DNA from: a bacterium
Lineage (GTDB): Bacteria > BMS3Abin14
Assembly: GCA_020350725.1 (NCBI GenBank)
Contig: CP070719.1
Span: 927,329-991,328, forward strand
Direction of reading: 5' to 3'
Length of the DNA: 64,000 nt
This document shows, piece after piece, positions 45,676 to 53,893 of the stretch. A program made the position numbers and the translations under genes. The first letter of the stretch is position 1. Each line of letters begins with the position of its first letter. Under the pieces are notes generated by a model. The model made no database searches and was not told the origin of the DNA. It saw nothing but the letters and a program-made list of their open reading frames with translations.

Positions 45676-47040
45676 ATGAATAGAGCAGATCCCAGAACAG
45701 CATCATCCATTCCCCCCTTTCCGACATTTGTCCTTCTGACGGTGCTGGTGACATGCTTCGCGGTCCCGTCCGTGAGAGGGTCAGCCCTTGACCTGGAAGT
45801 AAGGCCTGGCAACCGGACGGTCCTCATTCCCGGACCCGGAACAGGAGACCTTCAGATCAGGATCATCGCACCGGACGGGGAGCCCGTCAACGACCGCCCC
45901 CCCCTGAACCTGTCCCTCGTCATCGACAAGAGCGGTTCCATGGCAGACGAGGGCAAGATCGACCATGTCAGGATGGCTGCCCACCGCCTGGTCGAGCGGA
46001 TGGGCGGGGACGATTATCTGTCCCTCGTCACCTACGACAACGATGTTCGGGTGCTTACCAGACCGCGTCCGGTGGCGGATCGCCACTATTTCCACCATCT
46101 CATCGACGGCATCCACCCCGGTGGACGGACCTATCTGTCGGGGGGGCTCGAGGAGGGCTACCGTCAGGCAAAAAAAGCCAGGCGGAGAGGTTACATCAAC
46201 AGGGTGCTTCTCCTTTCCGACGGCCTGGCCAACGTGGGCGTAACCGATCGTCGACAGCTCACCAGGCGTGCCGGGGGTATGTATGAAGACGGGATCTCGA
46301 TCTCGACCTTCGGTGTCGGATACCAGTTCGACGAGGACCTGATGACGAGGGTTGCCCGGGGCGGCGGGGGATCCTATTATTACATTTCCGATCCCGGCGA
46401 CATCCTCGCCGCCCTCAACAGGGAGTTCACCCTGGCCGCGAGGACAGTGGCGACGGAAGTGGAGATCGTCATCAGGCTGCTCGGCGGCTGCCGTTTCGAT
46501 TCCGTCATCGGTCACTCCTTCGACCGCGAGGGCGACTCCGTGATCATCCGTCTGGGCGATCTCTCCGCCGGTGAGCGCCGGACACTCATGGCCAAACTGC
46601 GGGTCTCCGCAGAGCAGACGGGCGAAATTCCGGTGGCCGACGTCTCCCTCCGATACCGGGATCCGGCATCCGGCGGCATCAGGTCGAACCGCACCACCCC
46701 TGTCCTCCTCGAGGTCGTCCGTGACGCCGACGAGTACAGCCGGGGCTTCGACAGGGACGTCGTGGAGACCAGGACCGTCATGGAATCAAGCGTAAGGGCT
46801 GAGGAGGCGGCCGAAAAGGTCGATTCCGGCGATCGGGAGGGCGCCCTGGGCATCCTGAGAAAGGTCGCCGACACCCTGAGAAAAGCCGCACCTTCCAGCC
46901 CCGCCGCCAGACAGGAACTGGAGCGCAACGAGGCCTATCAGGACCAGATCATGGGGATGGACGGGATGGACGACCGGCGGATCAACGAGGTCCAGAAGGG
47001 CGTCAAATACAGATCGTACCAGGAACTCCATCAGAAATAG
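45676..47040 (+). CDS. Exported von Willebrand factor A domain protein
   Basis: A 454-residue protein with a signal peptide (about 1-34, ending SVRGSA), a VWA domain (about 70-260) whose metal-ion site is DKSGS, with T-x-D equivalents at YDN and LSDGLANVG, and a helical, charged C-terminal part (about 360-454). VWA domains bind partners through a divalent metal. The gene is divergent from the ECF sigma operon and shares its promoter motif, so it is probably induced by the same envelope signal. An AGGAGG lies seven bases before the ATG, and a strong terminator follows. Confidence 0.88.
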   Translation: MNRADPRTASSIPPFPTFVLLTVLVTCFAVPSVRGSALDLEVRPGNRTVLIPGPGTGDLQIRIIAPDGEPVNDRPPLNLSLVIDKSGSMADEGKIDHVRMAAHRLVERMGGDDYLSLVTYDNDVRVLTRPRPVADRHYFHHLIDGIHPGGRTYLSGGLEEGYRQAKKARRRGYINRVLLLSDGLANVGVTDRRQLTRRAGGMYEDGISISTFGVGYQFDEDLMTRVARGGGGSYYYISDPGDILAALNREFTLAARTVATEVEIVIRLLGGCRFDSVIGHSFDREGDSVIIRLGDLSAGERRTLMAKLRVSAEQTGEIPVADVSLRYRDPASGGIRSNRTTPVLLEVVRDADEYSRGFDRDVVETRTVMESSVRAEEAAEKVDSGDREGALGILRKVADTLRKAAPSSPAARQELERNEAYQDQIMGMDGMDDRRINEVQKGVKYRSYQELHQK

Positions 47041-47065
47041 GCCCTTCCAGGTGATTTTCAAGGCG

Positions 47066-47090
47066 AAGGGGGAGGAAACTCCCCCTTTCT
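47066..47090 (+). terminator. Rho-independent terminator after the VWA gene
   Basis: A perfect 9-bp stem AAGGGGGAG / CTCCCCCTT with a GAAA loop, followed by TCT; the U-run is short. It lies 26 bases after the VWA stop codon. Confidence 0.7.
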
Positions 47091-47308
47091 CGTCCCTGCA
47101 GGGTTTCCGGTGGTCGGAAATCGGGAGCGAGGAGGGACGATCAAGTCCCACATCTAGAGCTGCGCATTTTCAGACCCAGAACCGAGCATCCGGGTTCCCC
47201 ATGGTATCCGCACCTTTTTCTTCCCCCAACCTCCCCCCTCCGGTTTCGCTGGTTCAGACTCCCCGGTTCCCCCGACCGTCTAATCCTCTTAACGGGTCAA
47301 TGAAGATG

Positions 47309-47334
47309 TGATATTCATGTACATTGATATTCAT
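47309..47334 (+). promoter_or_regulatory. Direct repeat TGATATTCAT upstream of the mla operon
   Basis: TGATATTCAT occurs at 47309-47318 and again at 47325-47334, a 16-base period, about 60 bases before mlaE. Its position fits a regulator-binding site overlapping or flanking the operon promoter. No regulator can be named. Confidence 0.5.
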
Positions 47335-47392
47335 CTGACAAACGGGATTTAGAAAGCCGAACCGCTGCACGGGTTCGGGAGCGGGCAATTCG

Positions 47393-48184
47393 ATGTTGGC
47401 GAGATTCTTCGGAAAGCTGGGGCACGAGATCCTCTACTTCCTCGAGACGACGGGAAGGATGGGCGTATTCCTCTTCACCTGTCTCCTGTGTCTCGTCACC
47501 CCTCCCTACAGGATACGGGCCATCATCAGACAGACGTACTTCATCGGGGCGCGGTCATCCTTCGTCATCATCTTCACCGGCCTCTTCACGGGCATGGTCC
47601 TCGGTCTCCAGGGGTACTATACCCTCAGGAAGTTCGGCGCCGAAGGCCTGCTGGGTTCGGCGGTGGCGGTCAGCCTCCTCAGGGAGCTGGGCCCCGTTCT
47701 GACGGCCCTGATGGTCATAGGGAGGGCGGGATCGGCCATGTGCGCCGAGATCGGTATCATGAGGAACTCGGAGCAGATCGATGCTCTGGAGACCATGGCT
47801 ATCGATCCCTACCGGTTCGTCATGGTCCCCAAGTTCGGAGCCACGATCCTCTCCCTGCCCTTTCTGACCTTCATCTTCAACATGGTGGGCATCATGGGCG
47901 GGTACCTGGTGGGCGTTTCCCTTCTCGGCCTCACCAGCGGGGCCTATTTTCAGGGTATGTACCAGAATGTCGTCTGGGACGACATCGAGATGGGTCTGGT
48001 CAAATCCTTCGTCTTCGCCCTCATCGTCGTCTGGGTCGCCGCGTCCAAGGGTTACCACCTCCATCTGGAGAGATCGGGAGGCTTCGGTGCGGAGGGCGTG
48101 AGCAGAACGACGACCAGCGCGGTCGTGATGTCCTCGGTCCTGGTCCTGGTCTGGGACTATCTGATCAGCGCCATGATGCTCTGA
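47393..48184 (+). CDS. mlaE: Mla phospholipid-transport ABC permease
   Basis: A 263-residue MlaE/YrbE-family permease with five or six transmembrane helices. It contains GLQGYYTLRKFGAEGLLGSAVAVSLLRELGPVLTALMVIGRAGSAM and the EIGIMRNSEQIDALETM segment, both diagnostic. It forms the inner-membrane core of the lipid transporter with MlaF and MlaD, the next two genes. Confidence 0.93.
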   Translation: MLARFFGKLGHEILYFLETTGRMGVFLFTCLLCLVTPPYRIRAIIRQTYFIGARSSFVIIFTGLFTGMVLGLQGYYTLRKFGAEGLLGSAVAVSLLRELGPVLTALMVIGRAGSAMCAEIGIMRNSEQIDALETMAIDPYRFVMVPKFGATILSLPFLTFIFNMVGIMGGYLVGVSLLGLTSGAYFQGMYQNVVWDDIEMGLVKSFVFALIVVWVAASKGYHLHLERSGGFGAEGVSRTTTSAVVMSSVLVLVWDYLISAMML

Positions 48185-48237
48185 GGGCGAGGCAAAATCC
48201 TTGGACGGGTGTCCTGAACAACCGGCGAGAGAACGGT

Positions 48238-49038
48238 ATGAGCGAAGAGAGCAGAGAACCGATCATCCAGCTCATCGACGTCTGCAAATCCTTCGGTGAC
48301 CAGAGTGTCCTGGAGAACGTGAACCTGGACATCTTCGAGGGAACGACCACGGTCATCATCGGACCGAGCGGTACGGGCAAGAGCGTTATCCTCAAGCAGA
48401 TGATGGGACTGTTAAAACCCACGTCCGGCAGAGTCCTCGTCTTCGGACAGGACCTGTCCAGGATCAGCAAGCGGGAACTCCAAGCAATTCGAATGAATTT
48501 CGGGGTGCTGTTCCAGAACGTGGCTCTTTTCGACTCGATGAATGTTTTCGACAATGTAGCCCTCCCCCTGAGGGAGAGGACCAAAGCATCCGAGAAGGAA
48601 ATAAGGCAGAACGTCGAGGAGAAACTGGCCCTGATGGATCTGGATGGGGTCAACGAAAAATACCCGGCCCAGCTCAGCGGGGGGATGCTCAAAAGGGTCG
48701 GGCTGGCAAGAGCCCTCGTTCTGAATCCGAAGGTTATCTTCTTCGACGAACCGACCACGGGCCTGGACATCAACAAGAGCAACGAGATATACAGGGTCTT
48801 CTACCGGTCCCAGTTGAGGTTTAAATACACCTCCGTGATCGTCAGCCACGACGTGCCGAGGATCTTCAAACTGACCGACTACGTTGCCCTCCTGGCGGAC
48901 AGGACCATCGTCAATTCCATCTCCCCGGAGGACTTTCAGCTCTCGAAGCATCCTGCCATTAAATCCTTTGTCGAGACGACCATGGGACCCATCTACATTA
49001 GCGAGGAGGAGGAGGCCGATTATTATGAAAAAATTTAA
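48238..49038 (+). CDS. mlaF: Mla phospholipid-transport ABC ATPase
   Basis: ATPase of 266 residues with Walker A GPSGTGKS, signature LSGGMLKR and Walker B VIFFDEPTTGLD; the SGGM(x)KR variant is typical of MlaF. The ATG at 48238 gives the normal length; the frame is open far upstream through mlaE but that part is unrelated. It overlaps mlaD by 14 bases. Confidence 0.93.
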   Translation: MSEESREPIIQLIDVCKSFGDQSVLENVNLDIFEGTTTVIIGPSGTGKSVILKQMMGLLKPTSGRVLVFGQDLSRISKRELQAIRMNFGVLFQNVALFDSMNVFDNVALPLRERTKASEKEIRQNVEEKLALMDLDGVNEKYPAQLSGGMLKRVGLARALVLNPKVIFFDEPTTGLDINKSNEIYRVFYRSQLRFKYTSVIVSHDVPRIFKLTDYVALLADRTIVNSISPEDFQLSKHPAIKSFVETTMGPIYISEEEEADYYEKI

Positions 49039-49471
49039 TCTGGAGATCGCAGTCGGCATCTTCATGGTCGCGGGATTTCTCTGCTTCGCCTACATCTCCA
49101 TCAAGCTCGGTGACATCAACCTCTTCGGGAAGGACACCTACACGGTCAAGGCCCGCTTCAGCTCCATCTCCGGACTCAAGGAGGGGGCCAATATCGAGAT
49201 CGCCGGGGTCAGGGTGGGCAAGGTGGACAGGATCTCCCTCGATCAGGAATTCTACGAAGCTGTCGTTTACATGTCCCTGGACAAGGGGATCGTGCTCCAG
49301 GAGGACAGCATCGCGTCCATCCGGACGGCGGGTATCATCGGGGACAAATTCGTCAAGATCTCCCCCGGGGGCCTGGATGACCGCATCAAGGACGGCGGGG
49401 AGCTGGAGGAAACGGAGTCGGCCATCAACCTCGAGGAGCTCATCAGCAAATATATCTTCCAGGGGAAATAG
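49025..49471 (+). CDS. mlaD: Mla system MCE-domain protein
   Basis: A 148-residue MCE protein: one N-terminal transmembrane helix (about 6-28), then the MCE domain (YTVKARFSSISGLKEGANIEIAGVRVG, about 38-115) and a short tail. MlaD hexamers form the lipid-conducting ring on the periplasmic face of MlaEF. The ATG at 49025 lies inside the mlaF end and is preceded by GAGGAGGAGG. Confidence 0.92.
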   Translation: MKKFNLEIAVGIFMVAGFLCFAYISIKLGDINLFGKDTYTVKARFSSISGLKEGANIEIAGVRVGKVDRISLDQEFYEAVVYMSLDKGIVLQEDSIASIRTAGIIGDKFVKISPGGLDDRIKDGGELEETESAINLEELISKYIFQGK

Positions 49472-49484
49472 GGACCGGTCGTCC

Positions 49485-50303
49485 ATGCACCGCCTCCTGC
49501 CCACCTTTATCGGAGCAGCGATCCTCCTCTCGATGCTGGCCGGACCCTCCCGGGCCCAGGATCCGGTCCCTGCCGACGCGCCGTCCCGGTCGGGAGGGAC
49601 CGCCGTCGAGGAAGGCGACGATTTCGACAGGGAATTCGAGGACGATTTCAGCGATGACGCGGGAGAGGATGGGGAGGCCGTCACCGTCGCCGATCCCCTG
49701 GAACCCATCAACAGGGGGTTTTTCTGGTTCAACGACAAACTCTACTTCTACGTCCTGAAACCGGCGGTCAAGGTTTTCCGGATCGTACCGGAGCCGGCCA
49801 GAAAGTCCCTTCGCAACTTCTTCTCCAACCTCCTTACCCCCATCAGGCTCGGCAGTGCCCTCCTCCAGTTCAAGTTCAAGGATGCGGGGACCGAGCTGGG
49901 AAGGCTGGTCATCAACACCACCATCGGTGTCGGAGGACTCTTCGATCCGGCGAAGAAGCACTTCGGCATGGAGAAGAAGGAGGAGGACTTCGGGCAGGTG
50001 CTGGGTTACTACGGTATGGGACCGGTCTTTTACATCGTCCTGCCCTTCCTCGGACCCTCGAATCTCAGGGATGCCGCGGGAAATGCCGGAGATTCCTACA
50101 TGAATCCCCTGTCTTACCGGTACATCAAGACCAGGCACGAACTCACGACAACGGAACGCATGGTCGTAACGGCCGTCAACCAGGTCAACTCCCTGTCCCT
50201 GGACAGGGAGACCTACGAGATGATCAAGAGGGAATCCCTCGATCCCTACGTCACGATCCGGAACGCCTACATCCAGAACAGGGAGGGGAAGATCAGGGAA
50301 TGA
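49485..50303 (+). CDS. mlaA: MlaA (VacJ)-family outer-membrane protein, without lipobox
   Basis: A 272-residue MlaA homolog, with the family segments DPLEPINRGFFWFND, PARKSLRNFFSNLLTPIRLGSALLQ, DFGQVLGYYGMGPVFYIVLPFLGPSNLRDA. MlaA removes misplaced phospholipids from the outer leaflet. E. coli MlaA is a lipoprotein, but here the signal peptide ends SMLAGPSRAQD with no Cys near the cleavage site, so ordinary signal-peptidase processing is expected. A very acidic segment (about 40-60) follows. It starts at ATG 49485, 13 bases after mlaD. Confidence 0.9.
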   Translation: MHRLLPTFIGAAILLSMLAGPSRAQDPVPADAPSRSGGTAVEEGDDFDREFEDDFSDDAGEDGEAVTVADPLEPINRGFFWFNDKLYFYVLKPAVKVFRIVPEPARKSLRNFFSNLLTPIRLGSALLQFKFKDAGTELGRLVINTTIGVGGLFDPAKKHFGMEKKEEDFGQVLGYYGMGPVFYIVLPFLGPSNLRDAAGNAGDSYMNPLSYRYIKTRHELTTTERMVVTAVNQVNSLSLDRETYEMIKRESLDPYVTIRNAYIQNREGKIRE

Positions 50304-50564
50304 AAAGAAGTTGAAAGGTTAAAGGATAAAGGAGAAAGTAGAGATCGGACAATTGAAATCGGAAACCGGAGATTACATATGGGAGAGTCAATATGGGACC
50401 CTGTCCTTGACTATTTCAGGGACTCCGATCAGGACCGGGTCAGGGGCTTACCCTCCTCAAATTCCCTTTTGGACTCTGGATCCCGGATTGGAGTCATTTT
50501 ATTGGACCTGGATTGAAACCGCCGGCGCATAATCAACGCCGTGCCAACAGCAATGGAGATCACG
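50304..50564. other. Spacer between mlaA and mlaC
   Basis: This interrupts the operon. It contains runs of AAAGGATAAAGGAGAAAG and ATCGGAAACCGGAGA-type short repeats (50310-50380). No gene was seen, and no terminator. Confidence 0.5.
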
Positions 50565-51176
50565 TTGAACAGAAAACTGATCGCAACTTTATCCCTTTTC
50601 CTTTTCACTTTCCCCTTGACCGCCGCCACTGCGGCGGCGACCGGGCCCCAGCAGACGGTGGAGCACATGGTGAACACGGCCATCGACATCCTCACCGATG
50701 AGGGCCTCGACGATCGGGCGCGACAGGATCGGGTCCGGTCCCTCGTCCTGGAGAGCGTCGATTTCAGATCCATGTCGCAGCGGATCCTGGCCCAGAACTG
50801 GAAACAGGCCAGTCCCGAGGAACGGGATCGGTTCGTTCAGCTGTTCATCGATCTCCTGGAGGCCACCTATATCGGCAGGATCGACGAATACTCCAATGAA
50901 AAAGTGGAGTTCGCCCGGGAAAGGGTCAAGGACGACAGGGCTATTGTGGACACCTTCTTCGTCACCGGTGACGCAAAGATCCCCATCGATTACAAACTCC
51001 TCAATAGCGGCGGCAAGTGGATGATCTTCGATGTCTCCATAGAGGAGGTCAGCCTGGTGAGTAATTTCCGGGAGACCTACTCTGAGATCATCCGAAAGGA
51101 TGGCCTGCAGGGCCTCCTGGAGCAGATGGAAACCAAGATCGAGGAACTCAGAACCGAAGGGAGCGCCGAAAAATGA
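50565..51176 (+). CDS. mlaC: Mla system periplasmic lipid carrier (ABC substrate-binding family)
   Basis: A 203-residue MlaC/Ttg2D-family periplasmic protein that shuttles phospholipid between MlaA and MlaFED. It has a signal peptide (about 1-22) and the family segments FRSMSQRILAQNWKQASPEERDRFVQLF, LLEATYIGRIDEY and VSLVSNFRETYSEII. The TTG at 50565 has GGAG at six bases and yields MNRKLIATL; ATG 50553 and GTG 50541 are in frame but have no ribosome-binding site. The gene overlaps the next by ATGA. Confidence 0.9.
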   Translation: MNRKLIATLSLFLFTFPLTAATAAATGPQQTVEHMVNTAIDILTDEGLDDRARQDRVRSLVLESVDFRSMSQRILAQNWKQASPEERDRFVQLFIDLLEATYIGRIDEYSNEKVEFARERVKDDRAIVDTFFVTGDAKIPIDYKLLNSGGKWMIFDVSIEEVSLVSNFRETYSEIIRKDGLQGLLEQMETKIEELRTEGSAEK

Positions 51177-51694
51177 GCGACCACGGACCGACCGTGGCGG
51201 AATGCACCGGCGGTGAAACCTGCGAAAACGCCGACTGCATCCAGAGCCTTTGCACCAATATGCAGGAAATAGCGGGATGCTTCAGCTACCTCGCCACGGA
51301 TGATCTGGCCACGATTGCCCGCTATTTCGCCACCCGCCATATGGAAGCGGGTCAGATCCTCTGGGAGGAGGGCGATCCATGCAGCTCCGTTGCCTTCGTC
51401 GTGCACGGCCATCTCGAGATCAAGAAGGAAACGGAGTTTCCCGGCAAGCAGGTTATCGTGGGCATCTACGGACGGGGAGCCGTCGTCGGTGAACTCTGTG
51501 TCCTGGACGACAGCCCGACGGCGGTCAGCGCGGTGGCCATGGACGATGTGGACCTCCTGATCCTGTCCAGGCAGGATTTTCAGCGACTTCTGGTCGAGGA
51601 CACCGCTCTCGGCCTCAAACTCCTCAAGGGGATGCTGTTCGCCGTATCCACCCGCCTGAAGAAATCCCTCGGCCGCCTGGCGGCGATCTTCTGA
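51173..51694 (+). CDS. Cyclic nucleotide-binding domain protein with Cys-rich N-terminus
   Basis: A 173-residue protein, coupled to mlaC by an ATGA overlap. Residues 45-165 form a cNMP-binding beta-roll (AGQILWEEGDPCSSVAFVVHGHLEIKKE, VVGELCVLDDSPTAVSAVAMDDVDLL). Five Cys (C11, C17, C22, C27, C36) precede it. There is no DNA-binding helix-turn-helix, so it is not a Crp-type activator. It may regulate the transporter by binding a nucleotide or via a redox or metal switch at the Cys cluster; no such regulator is established for Mla systems to my knowledge. Confidence 0.82.
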   Translation: MSDHGPTVAECTGGETCENADCIQSLCTNMQEIAGCFSYLATDDLATIARYFATRHMEAGQILWEEGDPCSSVAFVVHGHLEIKKETEFPGKQVIVGIYGRGAVVGELCVLDDSPTAVSAVAMDDVDLLILSRQDFQRLLVEDTALGLKLLKGMLFAVSTRLKKSLGRLAAIF

Positions 51695-51849
51695 TGCGGG
51701 ATCGGAGCGCCAAATCCGAGGTCCGAGACCCCGAGCCGATTCCCCGATCTCCGATCCCTAAGTCTCTCATCTTCAATCTCTAATCCCTGATTTCTTATCT
51801 CCAATCTCAAATTTCTCTCCGGTTTCGCACTTCCCCTCTCCCCCCTACC

Positions 51850-52728
51850 CTAGCCCCTGGAGATCCTCCTGAACGTCTTCTCCACGGGGATATATTCCCG
51901 GACGAAGACGTTTGCGTGGTAGATCGTCACGAGCTTCTCCAGGAGGAGGACAGCCGACAGGATGGCCGCCACGGGCCAGCCTCCCTGGAACCTGGGATCC
52001 CCCGAAAAATGGCCCAGGAGAAAGAGGAGCAGGAAGACGATCAGGGATATTTCCACGATGGCGTCGGCGAGGCCGAGGAAGATATGCCGGGTGTAGAAAT
52101 AGCCGCCGCCGGGAAAAAGGATCGAGAGGAACCTCGCGGTGCGGGGATTCTTGAACTCCAGACGGCACCTGGGGCACTGGTAACGGGCCTCGACAAGGGC
52201 CGAATTGCACTTGGGGCAGACCGCATGACGGCCGCGGTACTGGGTTGAGGCGGAACTGCCCGTCATGTGGGCGGACAGGATCCTGCCCAATTTCTTGCCG
52301 TTGAGCACCCTGTGGAAGGTCTCGCCCCGTCCGCTCTTGTACCTGAACTTGATCTTCCGGCCCCCTTTGAGGCTCTCGATGTCCGTGAACCGGATCTGGG
52401 ACATGGAATTCCTGGGGGTGAACCCGGGAGTGGTGGGAAAATGGAGGATCCTCCTGTTCGTGACGACGAGAACGCATCTCCTGATGAAAAAGATCAGCCA
52501 CCCCGTGGTCAGTTCCTCGAGAACCGTGACGGGCGAGATGGCCCGCGCGGACAGGAGGATCTCCTCGTCGGGCTCGAGAACGTGTTTGAGAACGGGGACA
52601 AAGGACCTGAGGATGTTCAATTGCCTTCTCTTGATTCTTTCCCGGAACTTCCCGCCCAGGGTGGTAAAGGCCTCCCTGCCCCTGATGGGCAGATGGCGGA
52701 GAACATCCTCTCTCGGTACCTTTGACAT
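51850..52728 (-). CDS. PH-like domain/zinc-ribbon membrane protein of unknown function
   Basis: A 292-residue protein read from ATG 52726-52728 with GGGAGGGG upstream. Residues about 50-160 resemble a bacterial PH-like domain (EEILLSARAI, RCVLVVTNRRILHF, GGRKIKFRYKSGRGETFHR). A four-Cys zinc ribbon follows (CPKC and CPRC, about 182-198), then an LFPGGGYFYTRHIFLGLADA segment and two or three transmembrane helices (about 215-275) resembling TM2-type domains. The combination is not one I can name. It may sense or organise membrane components. Confidence 0.7.
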   Translation of the reverse strand: MSKVPREDVLRHLPIRGREAFTTLGGKFRERIKRRQLNILRSFVPVLKHVLEPDEEILLSARAISPVTVLEELTTGWLIFFIRRCVLVVTNRRILHFPTTPGFTPRNSMSQIRFTDIESLKGGRKIKFRYKSGRGETFHRVLNGKKLGRILSAHMTGSSASTQYRGRHAVCPKCNSALVEARYQCPRCRLEFKNPRTARFLSILFPGGGYFYTRHIFLGLADAIVEISLIVFLLLFLLGHFSGDPRFQGGWPVAAILSAVLLLEKLVTIYHANVFVREYIPVEKTFRRISRG

Positions 52729-52868
52729 CGTCCCCTCCCGTCCATCTCCGGCCTGGCATCCGGCCGGCGATGCTTGATCATATAATGTTTTCCGATGTTT
52801 TCCCATCACGATGCCACAGACAATCCTCTGCGGCATGGAACCCGAATGTCTGATAAGATGCTCGCACC

Positions 52869-53639
52869 ATGTGCAACATCGTCTTCGCTTACGGAGCCCA
52901 GCCCGGATACAGGCTTATCCTGGCCGGCAACCGGGATGAATTCTATGACAGGCCGACTGAACCTGCCGGCTTCTGGCCGGAGCATCCCCGCCTTCTGGCC
53001 GGACGGGACGTGCGCTACGGAGGCACCTGGCTCGGCATCACTCTGGAGGGCCGTTTCGGCGCGGTCACCAATTTCCGCGATCCCGGCTCCCAGAGGGACC
53101 ATCTCCTTTCCCGAGGCCTCATGCTGACGGATTATCTCCTGGGGGTGAAGGACCCGGAGACCTTCCTGGCCGATCTCGATCGGGCCGGGGACAGATACAA
53201 CGGCTTCAACGTCCTGCTGGACGACAGCAGCGGCCTCTTTTACTATTCCAACAGAAACCGACGGTGGAGAGAACTCGACAAGGGGATCTACGGCCTGAGC
53301 AACCACCTCCTGGACACGCCATGGCCCAAGGTCATGCGGATCAAGGCGCTGTTCAGAGACATCCTGGACCGTGAGACACATCCCTCCGTGGACTCTCTCA
53401 TGACGGTGCTGGCCGACAGGGTACGACCGGCCGACCAAACCCTGCCCGACACAGGGGTGGGAGTGGATTGGGAGCGGGTCCTGTCCCCCGTTTTCATCAC
53501 CAGCCCGAACTACGGGACACGTTCATCGACGGTCCTGACCATCCGTGATACCGGAGAGGTCCGCTTCACCGAGAGGTCCTTCACGTCGCCGGACGATCCC
53601 GGCACGGATGTGGAATGGGCGTTCACGCTGGGCCGGTGA
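52869..53639 (+). CDS. NRDE/TANGO2-family protein
   Basis: A 256-residue member of the NRDE family, beginning MCNIVFAY and containing ILAGNRDEFYDRPTEPAGFWPEHPRLLAGRD, the family signature. Cys2 would be the N-terminal residue after Met removal, as in Ntn hydrolases, but enzymatic activity of the family is not established. Eukaryotic TANGO2 is linked to lipid or haem handling. It is transcribed alone. Confidence 0.88.
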   Translation: MCNIVFAYGAQPGYRLILAGNRDEFYDRPTEPAGFWPEHPRLLAGRDVRYGGTWLGITLEGRFGAVTNFRDPGSQRDHLLSRGLMLTDYLLGVKDPETFLADLDRAGDRYNGFNVLLDDSSGLFYYSNRNRRWRELDKGIYGLSNHLLDTPWPKVMRIKALFRDILDRETHPSVDSLMTVLADRVRPADQTLPDTGVGVDWERVLSPVFITSPNYGTRSSTVLTIRDTGEVRFTERSFTSPDDPGTDVEWAFTLGR

Positions 53640-53775
53640 TCGGCCAAACCGGGATCCGGGGAGATCGCGTCCGGACATCGCGTGGGTCGGTAACGGAAAT
53701 TGCCCCTCATAATTTTATCTGTCCTGTGGTACACTGGCAGAGCGATACCGAGACTTTTGAAAGGGGGTGACAGAT

Positions 53776-53838
53776 ATGAAGCTGGTCAAGGTCAGGAAAG
53801 AAAGCAGGGGCCTGTGCAAATGCGCCTCCAAATGCTGA
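53776..53838 (+). CDS. 20-residue Cys-rich peptide (micro-ORF)
   Basis: ATG at 53776 preceded by AAAGGGGGTGA, a near-perfect Shine-Dalgarno at about 7 bases, and ending TGA at 53836. The product begins MKLVKVRKESRG and ends LCKCASKC, with Cys14, Cys16 and Cys20 and many Lys/Arg. It could be a metal- or cluster-binding peptide, a small regulator or a modified peptide precursor. No maturation enzyme lies next to it. Shortness limits confidence. Confidence 0.45.
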   Translation: MKLVKVRKESRGLCKCASKC

Positions 53839-53893
53839 TCGGGCACCGAATGCCAGGTATTATACGCCAATTCAGGACCCTGGTTCTTCAGTG

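Larger units (their letters stand above)
47041..47392. other. Spacer between the VWA gene and the mla operon
   Basis: The 352-base spacer begins with the terminator at 47066-47090 and ends with the direct repeat at 47309-47334, upstream of mlaE. The middle part (47100-47280) is pyrimidine-rich and has no recognised feature. Confidence 0.6.

Noticed and set aside
47488..48237. A long N-terminal extension of MlaF
   Set aside because: It runs through mlaE in another frame; the ABC domain begins just after the ATG at 48238, which gives normal length.
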